A stretch of 64,000 nt of DNA from the NCBI GenBank assembly GCA_963924555.1, contig OZ004590.1:434001-498000 (forward strand), given 5' to 3'. The notes under the pieces are model-generated. The model was not told the DNA's origin. It made no database searches and saw nothing but the letters and a program-made list of their open reading frames with translations. This document shows, one piece after another, positions 1-10,618 of this stretch (its first letter is position 1; each line of letters begins with the position of its first letter). Origin of the DNA: Crambe crambe. Taxonomy: Eukaryota; Porifera; Demospongiae; Poecilosclerida; Crambeidae. The position numbers and the translations under genes are program-made.

Positions 1-2435
1 TTTTTGGGGCTGTCATTCAAACCAACATAAATAATGGGGGGGCAGGAAATAGCCTCGTCATCGGTTGTCTTTTTCAGAGCCAAGTGAAATGCCTCCTCAG
101 TTTGTTTGAAGTCATCAGGCTTGAATTCTAGGCCTTGATATTTTTCTCTTGGGTGATTGGTAGCCACAGCCACTAAACAGTTAAAGACTTCTTTTCCAAA
201 GTAACGATGAAGAACTTGTAATTCTTCTTGCAGTGTTCCATCTGCCTTCTCAAGGGGTCCTCTCACTGGAAGAAAGTATATTATACGCCTGATCTTCAGC
301 TGTGACTGAATCTGTTCTCTTACAAGCCATCGAATAATTTGCAAGTTCCCTTCGTTAACAGAGACATCATCTTCCAAAGTGCCAGAGTCAGAAAAGCCAG
401 GCACATCCAAAACTCGTATTTTCGAATTTTCATTGGACATAATCTTGCATCTTGAAGTAACAGAGAGGATTTGCTGACCAGCTTGTTTAACTTGAGGGTC
501 ATCTGCCTGAACAAACCATTTTTTTATGTCAGGAGCTGCTCTTAAATCAAACAAACCTATTTTGGATTCATTAGTGTTTTTCAAATCCAGTAGCTTATTT
601 CCCAAGGTGCTCTTGCCTTGTCCAGTTTTGCCGATCACTGCAATGTCGTAGTACTCTGTAGTACTGATGAAAGCTGAGTCACTCTCAACTGTAAATCCAG
701 AAGTGCTAGTTGCTTGCACTCTGAACTCGTATTCATCTCCATGAGACAAGCCTTCAATGGAACAATTTAGGCCACGACATTTTATGGGCATGTAACTTGA
801 TTCTCCCTTTGAACAGTACAACACTTTATATGATGAAACTTTAACATGCTTTGGAGCAGTCCACAGTAGAGTGATGCTGTCGATGGTAACTTTAGTTGCT
901 TGTGGGGTTCCAGGGAAATTGAGCATCATAGGAACACCATCAGTGAAAACTAATGTGGAGGGACCTGACTCGTTGCAAATCTTTTTATTTGTGCTTGTCA
1001 CAACATAGGCCATTTTTTCAGTGGTGGTGGAAGTAGCTTCAACATACCGAAGGAATTTCTCTATCTCTGTTCGCAGTTTGCTTGCTATTTCAGGGTTATC
1101 AAACCATTCTTTATCATCAATTGTTAGGGTTTTCCCTGTTTTAGGATAGGCTTTAAGGCTCTCTATGTAAGGTGAAGTTTTTGAAGTGACATTAAATCCA
1201 AAGCAGACAACATGCTTAATTTCATTATCATCTATCAGAGATGATAAACTACACTCAGTGTCAGGAAAATCGTACTGAAGCCTGGAAGCTTTGTCTCTTT
1301 TCTTCAATTTTTGTAGGTATTGGGCCAAATTTTTTATTTCATTGTCCTTTCCATCAAGGTAATTTCGTGTTTCCTCGGGATTAAATGGTGACTTTTCAAA
1401 TGAAGATAGAAGCTTTTGCAAATTGAAGCCTTCTGCCTTGACTCCAGCACTGTAAATATTGGGTAGTATTTGAGAGAGCTTCTCTACAAAGTCTCTCTTG
1501 AAGTGGTCTAGCAATTTCTTGAAGTTGGTAAGTTCAATTCTAAGGTCGATAAACTTGTTGCAAATGGACTCTTCCATGAGATCACTTGCCCGCATTTTAG
1601 TATGGTATAAATGTTCTATGATTTCTTCCACTTGAGAAGTTATATCCAGTGGTATCGAGTGATACAATCGTTGATAGTTTGCTGCCAGCTTAGAGAGAGG
1701 CATCATGTAGGCTATTTTTGGTTTAAATTCTTCTCTGAGGAAAGTGGGTAATGTCTTGCAAAATTCTAGTGCTTCATCATATGTTGTTGGATAGGTTTCC
1801 GGAATAACATCTCCATAAAACTTGCATTCAAACTTACTGGTTTCAGTTTTTTCAGTTTTGCTGAAGTTCAGTGAACTGCCAGCAGAAACTTCTCCAATGA
1901 ATGGAATTTTATTAATTAAAGTCTTCATTTCATTTGAAACCTTATCCAGCGCTTCTCCTTCAGTGACATAGCGATCGAATACCAGAAAAGCATCAGCTCC
2001 ATATGTGATTCCTGTTACCACATGTGTGGCATCCCCTTTGTCAAGTACGTGAGGATGCTGTATTTCACCAAGCTGTTCCATGGTGAGTTGCTCGAAATGA
2101 GAAGTGGACCTGTACTGAAGAGTCACTCGAGACTGCTTCTCTGACGATTTGCGGTCATGCAAGAATTTTGCAGCTCCTTTGACATCCACCATACCACACA
2201 GTAAACTGAGCTTCAGTTTTCCTCCAATGTCAAAACTAGAAGACTTGCTGTGAAAGGTGTCATCTGTGCTTATATCAATGTTGCAGGCAGGTTGGTTAGT
2301 AGTGAGCCCAGCAGATGTCAGTTTTTCTTTATTCCAGAGAGTCATCCCAGGAATGAGTTTATCAGTGCAGTGGTCATAGAGCATGCCTAGATGAAAAGGC
2401 CTCCCTAGACAGGGAACCTCCAATTGTGAACTCAT
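1..2435 (-). CDS. Stonustoxin-like / Fn3 / P-loop GTPase protein (5' part; runs off the window)
   Basis: The frame is open for 811 codons from the ATG at 2435 to the window edge; I checked every triplet and found no stop and no intron. The first ~250 residues resemble the N-terminal MACPF/CDC-like domain of the stonustoxin/verrucotoxin family. A helical region and a thioredoxin-like region seem to follow (~270-490), then a fibronectin type III domain (~502-590). A GTPase of AIG1/GIMAP type begins near residue 595, with Walker A GKTGQGKS (~601-608) and a DVPGFSDSG switch-II motif near 675. Many animals carry non-venom members of this family, so the homology does not make it a venom toxin; a pore-forming or defence role is inference. 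Its GTPase part is clearly related to the gene at 10.6 kb on the other strand. The 3' end lies outside the window. An AT-rich TATATGAA lies about 60 bases upstream of the ATG on the minus strand and may be a core promoter. Confidence 0.85.
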   Translation of the reverse strand, partial: MSSQLEVPCLGRPFHLGMLYDHCTDKLIPGMTLWNKEKLTSAGLTTNQPACNIDISTDDTFHSKSSSFDIGGKLKLSLLCGMVDVKGAAKFLHDRKSSEKQSRVTLQYRSTSHFEQLTMEQLGEIQHPHVLDKGDATHVVTGITYGADAFLVFDRYVTEGEALDKVSNEMKTLINKIPFIGEVSAGSSLNFSKTEKTETSKFECKFYGDVIPETYPTTYDEALEFCKTLPTFLREEFKPKIAYMMPLSKLAANYQRLYHSIPLDITSQVEEIIEHLYHTKMRASDLMEESICNKFIDLRIELTNFKKLLDHFKRDFVEKLSQILPNIYSAGVKAEGFNLQKLLSSFEKSPFNPEETRNYLDGKDNEIKNLAQYLQKLKKRDKASRLQYDFPDTECSLSSLIDDNEIKHVVCFGFNVTSKTSPYIESLKAYPKTGKTLTIDDKEWFDNPEIASKLRTEIEKFLRYVEATSTTTEKMAYVVTSTNKKICNESGPSTLVFTDGVPMMLNFPGTPQATKVTIDSITLLWTAPKHVKVSSYKVLYCSKGESSYMPIKCRGLNCSIEGLSHGDEYEFRVQATSTSGFTVESDSAFISTTEYYDIAVIGKTGQGKSTLGNKLLDLKNTNESKIGLFDLRAAPDIKKWFVQADDPQVKQAGQQILSVTSRCKIMSNENSKIRVLDVPGFSDSGTLEDDVSVNEGNLQIIRWLVREQIQSQLKIRRIIYFLPVRGPLEKADGTLQEELQVLHRYFGKEVFNCLVAVATNHPREKYQGLEFKPDDFKQTEEAFHLALKKTTDDEAISCPPIIYVGLNDSPK

Positions 2436-2817
2436 ATTGATTAGATAATGCTATTAGAAGAAGACTATTTCCAACTAGCTCAGTTGCTGCACTTCATATA
2501 ATTCTAGCTAAGAAGTTCAAAGCAATGCTTGTATCGTATAGCAGAACAGAAAGTGTGTGTCACAAGCTATTGCATTGACAGCTCTATCTCATAAATAATA
2601 CTAAGAACAGTGGGAGGTAGAGAGTTGCCTAGCAACTACAAAACAAAGATGCTTAACTGAAATTCATTGGATGACATGTGACATCCCTCCCACATAAGTA
2701 TGCTAAATGTTGTGAAGGGCATTAAGTGGTGAATCTGGGTTAATTATTATTAGAGTGACGGAGATAATTGGTCTAGGAATGATGATAATTTTATGGCTAC
2801 CACTACTTCACTTTTTA
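2436..2817. other. 5' flank of the stonustoxin-like gene
   Basis: No coding signal seen. Bases ~2608-2694 match 12842-12915 in the same orientation (shared GTGGGAGGTAGAGA and AAATTCATTGGATGACATGT), so part of this upstream flank also exists downstream of the truncated GTPase relative. The rest is AT-rich and shows nothing I recognise. Confidence 0.5.
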
Positions 2818-5800
2818 TTGGCGAGCGAAGCGAGCCCACCCCCATTCATGCAAATTGAGATTTCGATACATACACCTTTGACCCCACAAATAAAACATGT
2901 CCACAACACTTAGCAACAAACAGCTAGAGCTATTACTGTACAGCGGGATATTTTTGGTGGGGATAAAATTTCAGTAATTTCGCTATCTATTGAAAAATTT
3001 TCCATCATTTTTTTTCTAAATACGTTTGGCACTTGTAGAGTTCTTCTTTTCATTTGTACATTGAATATTAACTACGGCACTATAACTTACTTAATCTCCT
3101 GGTTCACTTTCTTCTTAGCAAGATTCCATCAATTAAAAAGTCCCAGAGGTAACTAGATTCCTGGTATTAGTCCTGTTACATCCTAAGATGAGTTGTGGCA
3201 CTACTGGACATATATATCATTTGTAGTGGTACGGCCATAGCTACCATCTTGGTCTGGGGAATACCCTCCAGTAAAATTGAGATCTGGTATGATCTAGGCA
3301 ATGCCATGTAAATTGCATACACACACACAAAACCAAAAAAAACAGCAACTCTGAGAATGGTGGTACGGCCATAGCCATACCAGCCGTAGCAGTGCCTCTG
3401 GCCATGAGCATGCAATGCAAGCCAAGTGAAAATGGAGATTCAACAGTTGTGAAGTCCGTAGATATTGTTGCATATGGGCTAAAATAATTGTACCGTACTG
3501 AATAAAAGACTACCGTAATTCTTCATCTGTATTGTCCTTTGGTGATTAACAAAATATTTATCTCTGGAAAAAAACCTGCTGTACGGTACTTTATACAGCA
3601 TTTTGTCATAGCAGTGCTAGGCTTGAAGTGGATTGTAGGCACTTGGCTTTCTAAGTACTTGTGGTAAGCCTTCTTTGTATGTAGCTGCACCACCACTTCA
3701 TCCTGACAGCAATATCTTAGCCTAAGAAGTTGACTTTCACCAACTAGCCAAATTAAGGGCAAATTTATGGCAAAATTAATGTGGGCAAATTTTGAATGAA
3801 AAAATCATTATGAACTTAGAACTATCTGCAGTGAAGAAAGCCTTGCTTGTACAACCCCCTTGTGCTGTCCCTGAAAGAGTTTTTTCCCTACTTAAAATTA
3901 ATGTTCTTTTGGACATCTACAAATTCTAATTTAGAAGATTACATAGAAGCTAGTCTTATTTTACAATATAACGATCAGAATGCTTCGTAACTCCATATTA
4001 TTATCACTGTTGTTATTGTCGGGGAAAATGGGCAGAATTGCCAAAAAGCAAAATGTGTAAAAATATTGGCAGAATCCAGAAAGCCTTACTGGCCAATAAC
4101 CTGACCACACGCTATTTAATCACAAAAACCTGACAGAAGATATGATGGCTGTTCAAGCAAGATTTCAGTGATAGAGTCACAGAAATCCTTGCAAGCTTCA
4201 AAATCAGCATGCTTGTTAATTAGTGACTTAGATCTGGAAAGAGATACATGGATATATTGATGGCCATTTCAACCGCTGCAAAGGAGGCAGCCAAGCGTTA
4301 GGGACACAAGACTGAAGCCTGCATGCAAGCTTCAAGTGACTTGGAATATGCATGCGCAATGTAATAATTGAATTCCACAAGAACTGATCAAGTATGCTGG
4401 AGTCACCAGACCCTTCGCTCTTTTTACATGAGGGGTGGCAAAGCAATGGCCAAAGATGTAATTTCCAGCTCTTTTATGACAGTAGTAAGTACTGAGATGA
4501 GAAGAATGAAGCTCTAGAGTGCATTACAAATAGCGCATATATTGTATCAGTTTACAGAGATCACAAGGTAGGTGTTTTGTTAAGAATTTTTAAGCTAGTA
4601 TCTAGAGAAGTTTTACATAGTTTTTTTTAAAGGTACATTGCATATTGTTGAGTGAGCGGTGTCTCAATTTAAGTATCGTCTACACACAGATTCAACTTTT
4701 AATTTGTCCTTGTTTGGGCCAACTCAGTTTACCACATCATCTTCATTGATTTTTCCTTTTTATTTTTTTTCAAGGGCATTCACATACTGTAGACACCAAA
4801 GAATAACACCCCATATAAAAGTAACACCCTACATAATTATATCACCAGTAGCAGGATCATCACATTTATAACACCCCACAAAAATAATACCAGGTGTTAT
4901 CTAAAAATATTACAGAATTATGGACAAAAAATAGTCCATAGTCACTATTGTCAGTTCGAACATCATGCTTCCATCATTCACAACTGATGAAGATGAACAA
5001 GTTTTTCTTTGAGAATCCATTTAAAAAGAAGAAACTTGAAAGTAAAAATACTATATCTGTAGACTCCCATTGTCACTTTGTATACATTAATATAACATCC
5101 CATATAAAAAGTGGCACACTACTCATATATAACACCCCCTTCATGTCACTATTATCAAAAATAACACCTGGTGTACCAATTAGGAGTTTTAATTTTCTAT
5201 TCTGGTCATGCTACATACAAAGGGCAGGGTTTTTAATTACAGTAGAAAGAAGCATTCTCTGGCACTATAAAGTACCAACTAAAAGCCAAAGGTAGCGTAG
5301 GTAGCTTAGTTCGTTACCATAATTAGTTACTATAGTTTAGTGATTTTCCATAACTCTCTGCTGTTGGATTCACCGTGTGTGAAGCTTTCATGGCTGACTA
5401 GTTAGCTTTAGCACTATATTGGAAGCCTTTTTCTTTAGTCTAGGCTCTAAACTGGCACCTTATGTTATAGGTTCAAATTGCACAATGTTAATCTATACAT
5501 ACATAGACGATGGTGGATACAGAAGATGCATTAGCATCCCCCTTCCAAATTAATCCATGCAACTAGCTAGCTAAACTATTTAAATGTAAAGATGAAATTC
5601 CTGCATCCACTACCTGTGTTTTCTCAGCAAAATGGGTAGATAATCTTTGGCTCTTTTATTATGACAGTAGTAAGTGTGGAGATAAAGTTCTAAAGAGCAT
5701 AATTTGCAGTGAGTGAGCTGAGATCATGACTCATTGAAATTGTAGATATACCTTATTTGGTTATCCAATAAAATGCCATCCACATAAATGGATAGTATCA

Positions 5801-6642
5801 CTCACTCACTATAAACTAGGGTATGTTTGTGTAACATATTCAATTGGCGAGCGAAGCAATAATAACTACACAATAACTATGAATATACTCTCAGATTTGC
5901 ATGATTACAAAATGCAGAGTTGCTGATAATATAATTATACGATCAAAATTGTCAATGAATTTCAATGCCAAGATGCTATGAATGAGTCATCATAGTTACC
6001 AACACAAATTTTGCTGGAATCAATCACAGTTATGGCACTTCTGATACACAGGAGCCAATGCCGAAACAATTCAGGGTCAATGTTGCAGTCTGTAAATGAT
6101 ATTGACACCATTTAATATCGGCATGAACTGTAGAGTGACCTGTCACCAGGATATCTGGAATGGAGTGCAGCGGTGACATGATCATTACTTCCTTGTACAT
6201 AGTTGATGCTTCCTTCCTCCCATAAGAAATCGGTTTGTATTTTTCCATTAATGCAGTAACATGCATCTAATGCCACTCATGCTATGAAAGAAGAATGATT
6301 GTACTCACAGAACTAGATAATAAGCACAAAAGTTATGAAGACTACCATTCCCCCGACGATTTTTCTTCTAGTTTTCTAGATCGCCAAAGTGTGGAGTTTA
6401 GCCATTGAACTAGTAGGAATAATTGAAATTGTGCATGCAAAATATAAATACTAACCACTACTTGCAGTTTCCATGTAGAAGAGCAGCTATACGCCTCCTG
6501 CAGCCCATTGCCACCCACAGTTTCTTGGTTGCAAACTATAACACAGGGAGTGCCTGCAAAATTTTCAATTAACCTATGCTATCCCGGGGTGGTAATATAC
6601 TGTGTATGCATGAATAAGGGGTAAGCTCGCTTCGCTCGCTAA
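2818..6642. mobile_element. Candidate 3.8 kb DNA transposon with GCGAGCGAAGCGAGC ends
   Basis: The left end (2818-2852) reads TTGGCGAGCGAAGCGAGC followed by an ACCCC..ATTCATGCA stretch. The reverse complement of 6608-6642 begins TTAGCGAGCGAAGCGAGC and also continues through ACCCC..ATTCATGCA, giving terminal inverted repeats of about 33 bp with few mismatches. A second left-type end (TTGGCGAGCGAAGC) is at 5844-5857, so a shorter member could occupy 5844-6642. A hAT-type transposase scrap lies inside. I could not find a convincing target duplication. The rest of the interior has only chance short ORFs and a loose TAACACCC-like motif recurring at 4795-5175. Confidence 0.5.
3817..3990 (+). pseudogene. 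hAT-family transposase C-terminal dimerisation fragment
   Basis: Reading 3817-3929 gives a stretch containing LLVQPPCAVPERVFSLLK, the hAT C-terminal signature in which a ..QPSSAAAERVFS.. core precedes the dimerisation helix. After a stop and frame change the match resumes near 3929 as LEDYIEASLILQYN, again typical of the end of hAT transposases. Only ~55 residues survive in two frames, so this is a dead remnant. It lies inside the 2818-6642 element and may be the remains of its transposase. Confidence 0.6.
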
Positions 6643-6991
6643 CAATCTAGATGACATTTTAAAAGAGGAAATTATCTTCCCTTTGATTATTTTTTACAAC
6701 CATTGGTGAAGAAGATAGAACTCGGCAGCTTACACTAACTCAACAAAAGTAATGACTATGATAAATATCATACACAAAGTATAATAAGCTCAAACTGTAA
6801 GTCAACTAAAGCTTGTTTGAATGATCTACTTTCAATGTTTCCTTTCCATATGACACTATTTTGTCAACTTGTGTACAATTTTAATGCACTTAACAATGAT
6901 GTAAAAATTTTAAAGATTGCAGGTGGAGTAATGATACTTGACCACCAAATATACATGTACCTGTTAAATAGCAACTATAATAGTTTGCTTA

Positions 6992-7398
6992 CAGGGGTGG
7001 ATTTAGGCAGTCTTCTTCCGTGTTCCAGAAGACGGTCAATTCTTTTGGATATTAGGTAAAGATCATCAGCGCGTGCGCAGACTGATTTTACAGTTGTCTG
7101 AGGAAAGGAAGCACTTAGCATTTTGTAAAGTTTATTGCTAGCAGTAGTCTCGCAAGCCAGACCGAAGGGTCTGGCTTATGAGACTATGCTAGCAGCTAGT
7201 TACAAGCTATAGCTACTACAATGCTATGAAGCTTAGCTAGCTACAGGCTACAGCTGAAGCTTTAGATATCAAGATCATATAGTTTGGTCATCAGCACCAA
7301 CTTCGAAATTCTTATATTCTTGATACGGTTTAATATTGTGATATGGGCGTGGTCCGAAAATTTGGAAGACTCGATTTGAAGGGCTAGATCCGCCCCTG
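6992..7398. mobile_element. MITE with CAGGGGYGGAT ends and 5-bp target duplication
   Basis: The left end starts CAGGGGTGGATTTAGG and the right end finishes AGATCCGCCCCTG, forming an inverted pair. The element is flanked on both sides by GCTTA (6987-6991 and 7399-7403), a 5-bp target site duplication. There is no coding capacity. The same ends and the same duplication length occur at 8532-8865, so this is a genuine non-autonomous family. hAT-like end sequence is suggestive but the superfamily is not proven. Confidence 0.75.
7136..7196. repeat. Strong hairpin inside the MITE
   Basis: AAGCCAGACC and GGTCTGGCTT face each other across a 4-base loop (~7154-7177). The stem is extended by AGTCTC..GAGACT and GCTAGCA..TGCTAGC further out. 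It looks like a small foldback unit nested within the 6992-7398 element. Confidence 0.6.
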
Positions 7399-7784
7399 GC
7401 TTACTAGAGCAATGGTCATCCCTATATATATTTTTTGATTTCACTATAATTACTGCACTGTCAATTTAGAAAATTGATATTACACAAAAAATGAGCAGCT
7501 AATATAGAATCATCAATGTCAAACTGATATTCTTGACTTTCTCTGCCATATGCCTCCAGATCACTCTCTCAGAGAGTACTTAAGTAGTTACAATTCTTTA
7601 ACTCAATACACAAAATTGGCATTTACTCACGAAAATGGTAAAAGAATTAGTCAACAATGAGTCCTCCAAAATTTTCCTTTGTGCTCCATGCGGGAGGGGG
7701 TACATCCCTCTCCTGCACCCTCTGTGGTCTGACAGCCACACAATCGTGAAGATCCACTTTTCCTTTGCCCTCCGTTTAGGCAGT

Positions 7785-7910
7785 GGATGTAAATGTAGGG
7801 ATTGTTTTCATATGAGGTTGCAGTACATTATACAGCCCAGCTAGATTTTAGGCTATCCCTACTTATTTTTTTATTTAGAAGAAATTTTTGTGCTCACTTG
7901 TATATAATAA
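7785..7910. repeat. Copy of a MITE end family (GTAGGGATTGTTTTCATA)
   Basis: A segment reading from GTAGGGATTG to CACTTGTAT is shared almost base for base with 13329-13448 and 41392-41500. The shared tail ATTTAGAAGAAATTTTT..CACTTGTA resembles the termini of the hairpin MITEs at 13.5 and 43.1 kb. It is probably one end of a related non-autonomous element. The following 350 bases (7911-8255) are repeated at ~43555-44130. Confidence 0.6.
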
Positions 7911-8255
7911 AATTGCCATTGACTTAATTTTGTATATAATTTTTAAGGCCTTTACTGATATGTACCTGATATACTGTTGCATCAAGGGTTGATTCATAAC
8001 CAGACTAGTGCCTAGGGTTTATGCTCTGAGCATTGAGAGACCAACATCAAGAGAGAAAGCTAATGACAGATTCGCTAGTCAGTTGTGAAGTCAAGGTCCA
8101 AGAATCACGTGTACACCGTAAAATGATACAGCTTTGTCTTCTGCTCTTCATACTTGAGTCCTAGCACATTGAGGGTGTCAAGTTAGGAGTTGCTGACTGT
8201 AGTGGGGAAGTATTCTGGAGTTATTAGTCCAAAGGGCCAATCCGTGCCTATTTTC
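7911..8255. repeat. Dispersed repeat shared with 43.55-44.13 kb
   Basis: Runs such as AAGGCCTTTACTGA and CATCAAGGGTTGATTCATAA are present in the same order at ~43555-43745, and the tail resumes after an insertion at ~44010-44130. There is no coding potential. The shared junction with the GTAGGGATTG end repeat in the first copy suggests that both belong to a larger element. Confidence 0.6.
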
Positions 8256-8389
8256 TGATATCATCCACATTTTCCAAGCAGAGGAAACCATAATGATTGT
8301 TATTAATACGTATGGATACTTCTAAGACAAGGATAGTTAATAATCTGATCATTACATATTCGATGTGAGCATAGCATATATGCACGTTA

Positions 8390-9388
8390 GCCTCGTTCCC
8401 AGGCCCATTAAAATAGGGCCTGGTACACACTGATTGTGCATGCGCAAGATTAAATAGTCATAATGACAGCACGTAGTTATTATGATGTAGAAATTGATAC
8501 TAGCTTGTCAAGAGCATCCCTCTACTATAGGCAGGGGCGGATTCAGGATTTCGAAAGGAGGGGGCATTTTAGATCCGCGCATAAGCGCGGAGAAAATTTT
8601 AAAAGACCACGCCCACTTTTAATTAGAAACACCCATTTTAATAGGATGTGCTTTATAAAACAAACCTGGCTGCAGCGAAGCCGAAGGTTAGCTAGTTAAG
8701 CTACTGCAACTTACTAGCTGCAGGAGCGAAGATTAGCTACCGCAACTTGCACTGTGCCTGGCTGCAGGAGCGAAGGTTAGCTAGTCAAGTTACAGCTACC
8801 GCAACTTGCTATAAAAGGGGGGGGGGGCATCTGCCCCCAATGCCACTCCCTTGGATCCGCCCCTGATAGGCATGAGCAGAGCTTCAGGATCACAAGAGAA
8901 AGTACTGTCAGTGCAAAGGCTCGAGTCTGAAGTGAGAGATACCATTTTGAGATGAGATGACAACCGATTTCACGCCTCTCAGTCTCTTTCTAAGAGTTTA
9001 AACCTGTCAACCATAAGAGTGATGAGTGGAGACACTACCAGCACAGCACTGGTCTTCAAAGTGCCAGCCAGGAAGCAAGCCAGCCAGCCAGGAAGGGAAT
9101 TCCCAACATCTGGTTCGTGAGACTACCTGTGGGGAGACACACACGAAGACATCTTTACCAGGCACTGTCTTCTTTCAAAGCAAGAATGAACCAAACTTCT
9201 CCAAAAACGATCTTAAGGAATTAACCACACCCATTATTCATACATAGTAGTAAAGGTATATGGATGATATTACGATGTAATATGCAGAGGCCCTGGGATG
9301 CCGGGGCATTTTAGTGCATGTGCAATTAGTGTATACCAGGCCCTATTTTTTCCCCTTCCCCCCGAAAAAAAAAAGGCCTGGGAACGAG
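8390..9388. mobile_element. Repeat element with CTCGTTCCCAGGCC inverted ends
   Basis: The left end (from ~8392) reads CTCGTTCCCAGGCC and continues into ATAGGGCCTGGTA. The right end (to ~9388) is the inverse, ending GGCCTGGGAACGAG. A partial copy of its left half lies at 48720-49010. The interior carries a separate nested MITE at 8532-8865. A short TAACACC-rich stretch follows just outside (9405-9505). No protein is encoded. Confidence 0.6.
8532..8865. mobile_element. Nested MITE, same family as 6992-7398
   Basis: The ends are CAGGGGCGGATTCAGG and TTGGATCCGCCCCTG. The flanks are ATAGG on both sides (8527-8531 and 8866-8870). The related copy of the host element at 48.8 kb runs straight across this point with no insertion, which confirms the boundaries and the 5-bp duplication. 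The interior includes a run of ten Gs and no ORF of note. Confidence 0.8.
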
Positions 9389-10618
9389 TAGATGTTGAAT
9401 AATAACAACCCCTTGAATATTTTTATAACACCCTATCACGTCACAAATAATATTAATTAACACCTATTTTTCATTTATAATAACCCATTCAAATGTAACA
9501 CCAATCATTTCAACATAATGTTAATAGGAACAGAACAGAATAAAATGTTCACTATCTCTGTTACTTTTAAGTTAATCACAAGTTCAATTGAAAGAGGCTA
9601 TAACACTTGAGGAGAAGCTTGAAGAAGACAGCAAAAAAATTGCTAAAGACATTACTTGGTTATCGAAGCAAATTCCAAGGCTAACGCATACAACTGATAC
9701 CAGGCTCTCTTTTAGACAGGCTGCAAAAGAATGCCTGGGGCTGAGGCTAGCAGTAAGCTAGCACTTCTTACAAACAAAAAGGATGGAAACAAGTCAGCTC
9801 AAAAAATTTAGAAGAAATTTATGGCCTAAATCTAATTTTTTGCGCTCTTATGTCTAGGTCTACACTCCATAATGCCCCAGGCATAACATCTAGTGCATGT
9901 GTCCAGATTAGTAGTGCACTAGGAAAAAGATAAAGCATGTGTGTGAGGGCTCTGGTTGATTTAGTGCACCGTAGCCCAAGGGCTGTAGGCCCGAGGGATG
10001 GTGCACTAAATCAACCAGAAACCGATTGCGCATGCTTTAGATCCCGTTCCGCATGCACGTAGCTAGTAATCCATGGATATAAACATCAGTACGGCTTTCG
10101 TTAGCTTCGACTCTGCTAACAACTTCTTCTGTATGGCATCATCCTCAATGAAGATGGGCTCGTGTCATAGCTTCAAGAGTGCCTCCAAAATTGCAGTGCT
10201 CTGAAGCAGCATAGCTCTGATACAAATGTAGCTACTGCTTGACTATCTCTGACGGTGTCAGATCAGATAATGCTTTCGTGAGCTCAGTGTAGCGAGATGA
10301 GGTTCTGCAGGATTTTGTACATGGCTGGTCCTATCACTGAAAGAAACACTGCTCGCTTCTTTTCAGCTGTATTAATTCCACTAGCTTTGAAAAAATGACT
10401 CAGCCTTTTCTCGTACAACTGCCACTCTTCTTATTTTCTTACCATTAAATTTTTCTATCTTGCTTGCTGTCAAATGTTACACACTGCCCTAGTTATAATG
10501 AATCTCATCACTAGGTTCTGATTGGTTGGTGTGAATTTAATTAATCATTCCAACCTGGCCACTTTAAAAGTGAGTTATAATCTGTTAGCTACCACTATTA
10601 ATTTTCTATTTGAACAGC
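9389..10618. other. Mostly non-coding spacer with one possible exon
   Basis: Bases 9598-9752 read open on the plus strand (E/K-rich, ending at a GTAAGC donor-like site), but I recognise no family and call it only a possible exon relic. A perfect 19-bp inverted repeat follows at 9952-9970 and 10000-10018. The remaining ~600 bases before the Fn3-GTPase ORF show nothing I can name, and in particular no stonustoxin-like sequence. Confidence 0.4.
9952..10018. repeat. Perfect 19-bp inverted repeat (hairpin)
   Basis: CTGGTTGATTTAGTGCACC at 9952-9970 is matched exactly by its reverse complement at 10000-10018, with a 29-base GC-rich loop. Further out AAAGCATG and GCATGCTTT also pair, so the structure may be a small foldback element. 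Confidence 0.7.

Noticed and set aside
4948-5295. 115-codon plus-strand ORF
   Set aside because: It starts at a non-ATG-supported position in TAACACCC-rich repeat sequence; composition looks non-coding.
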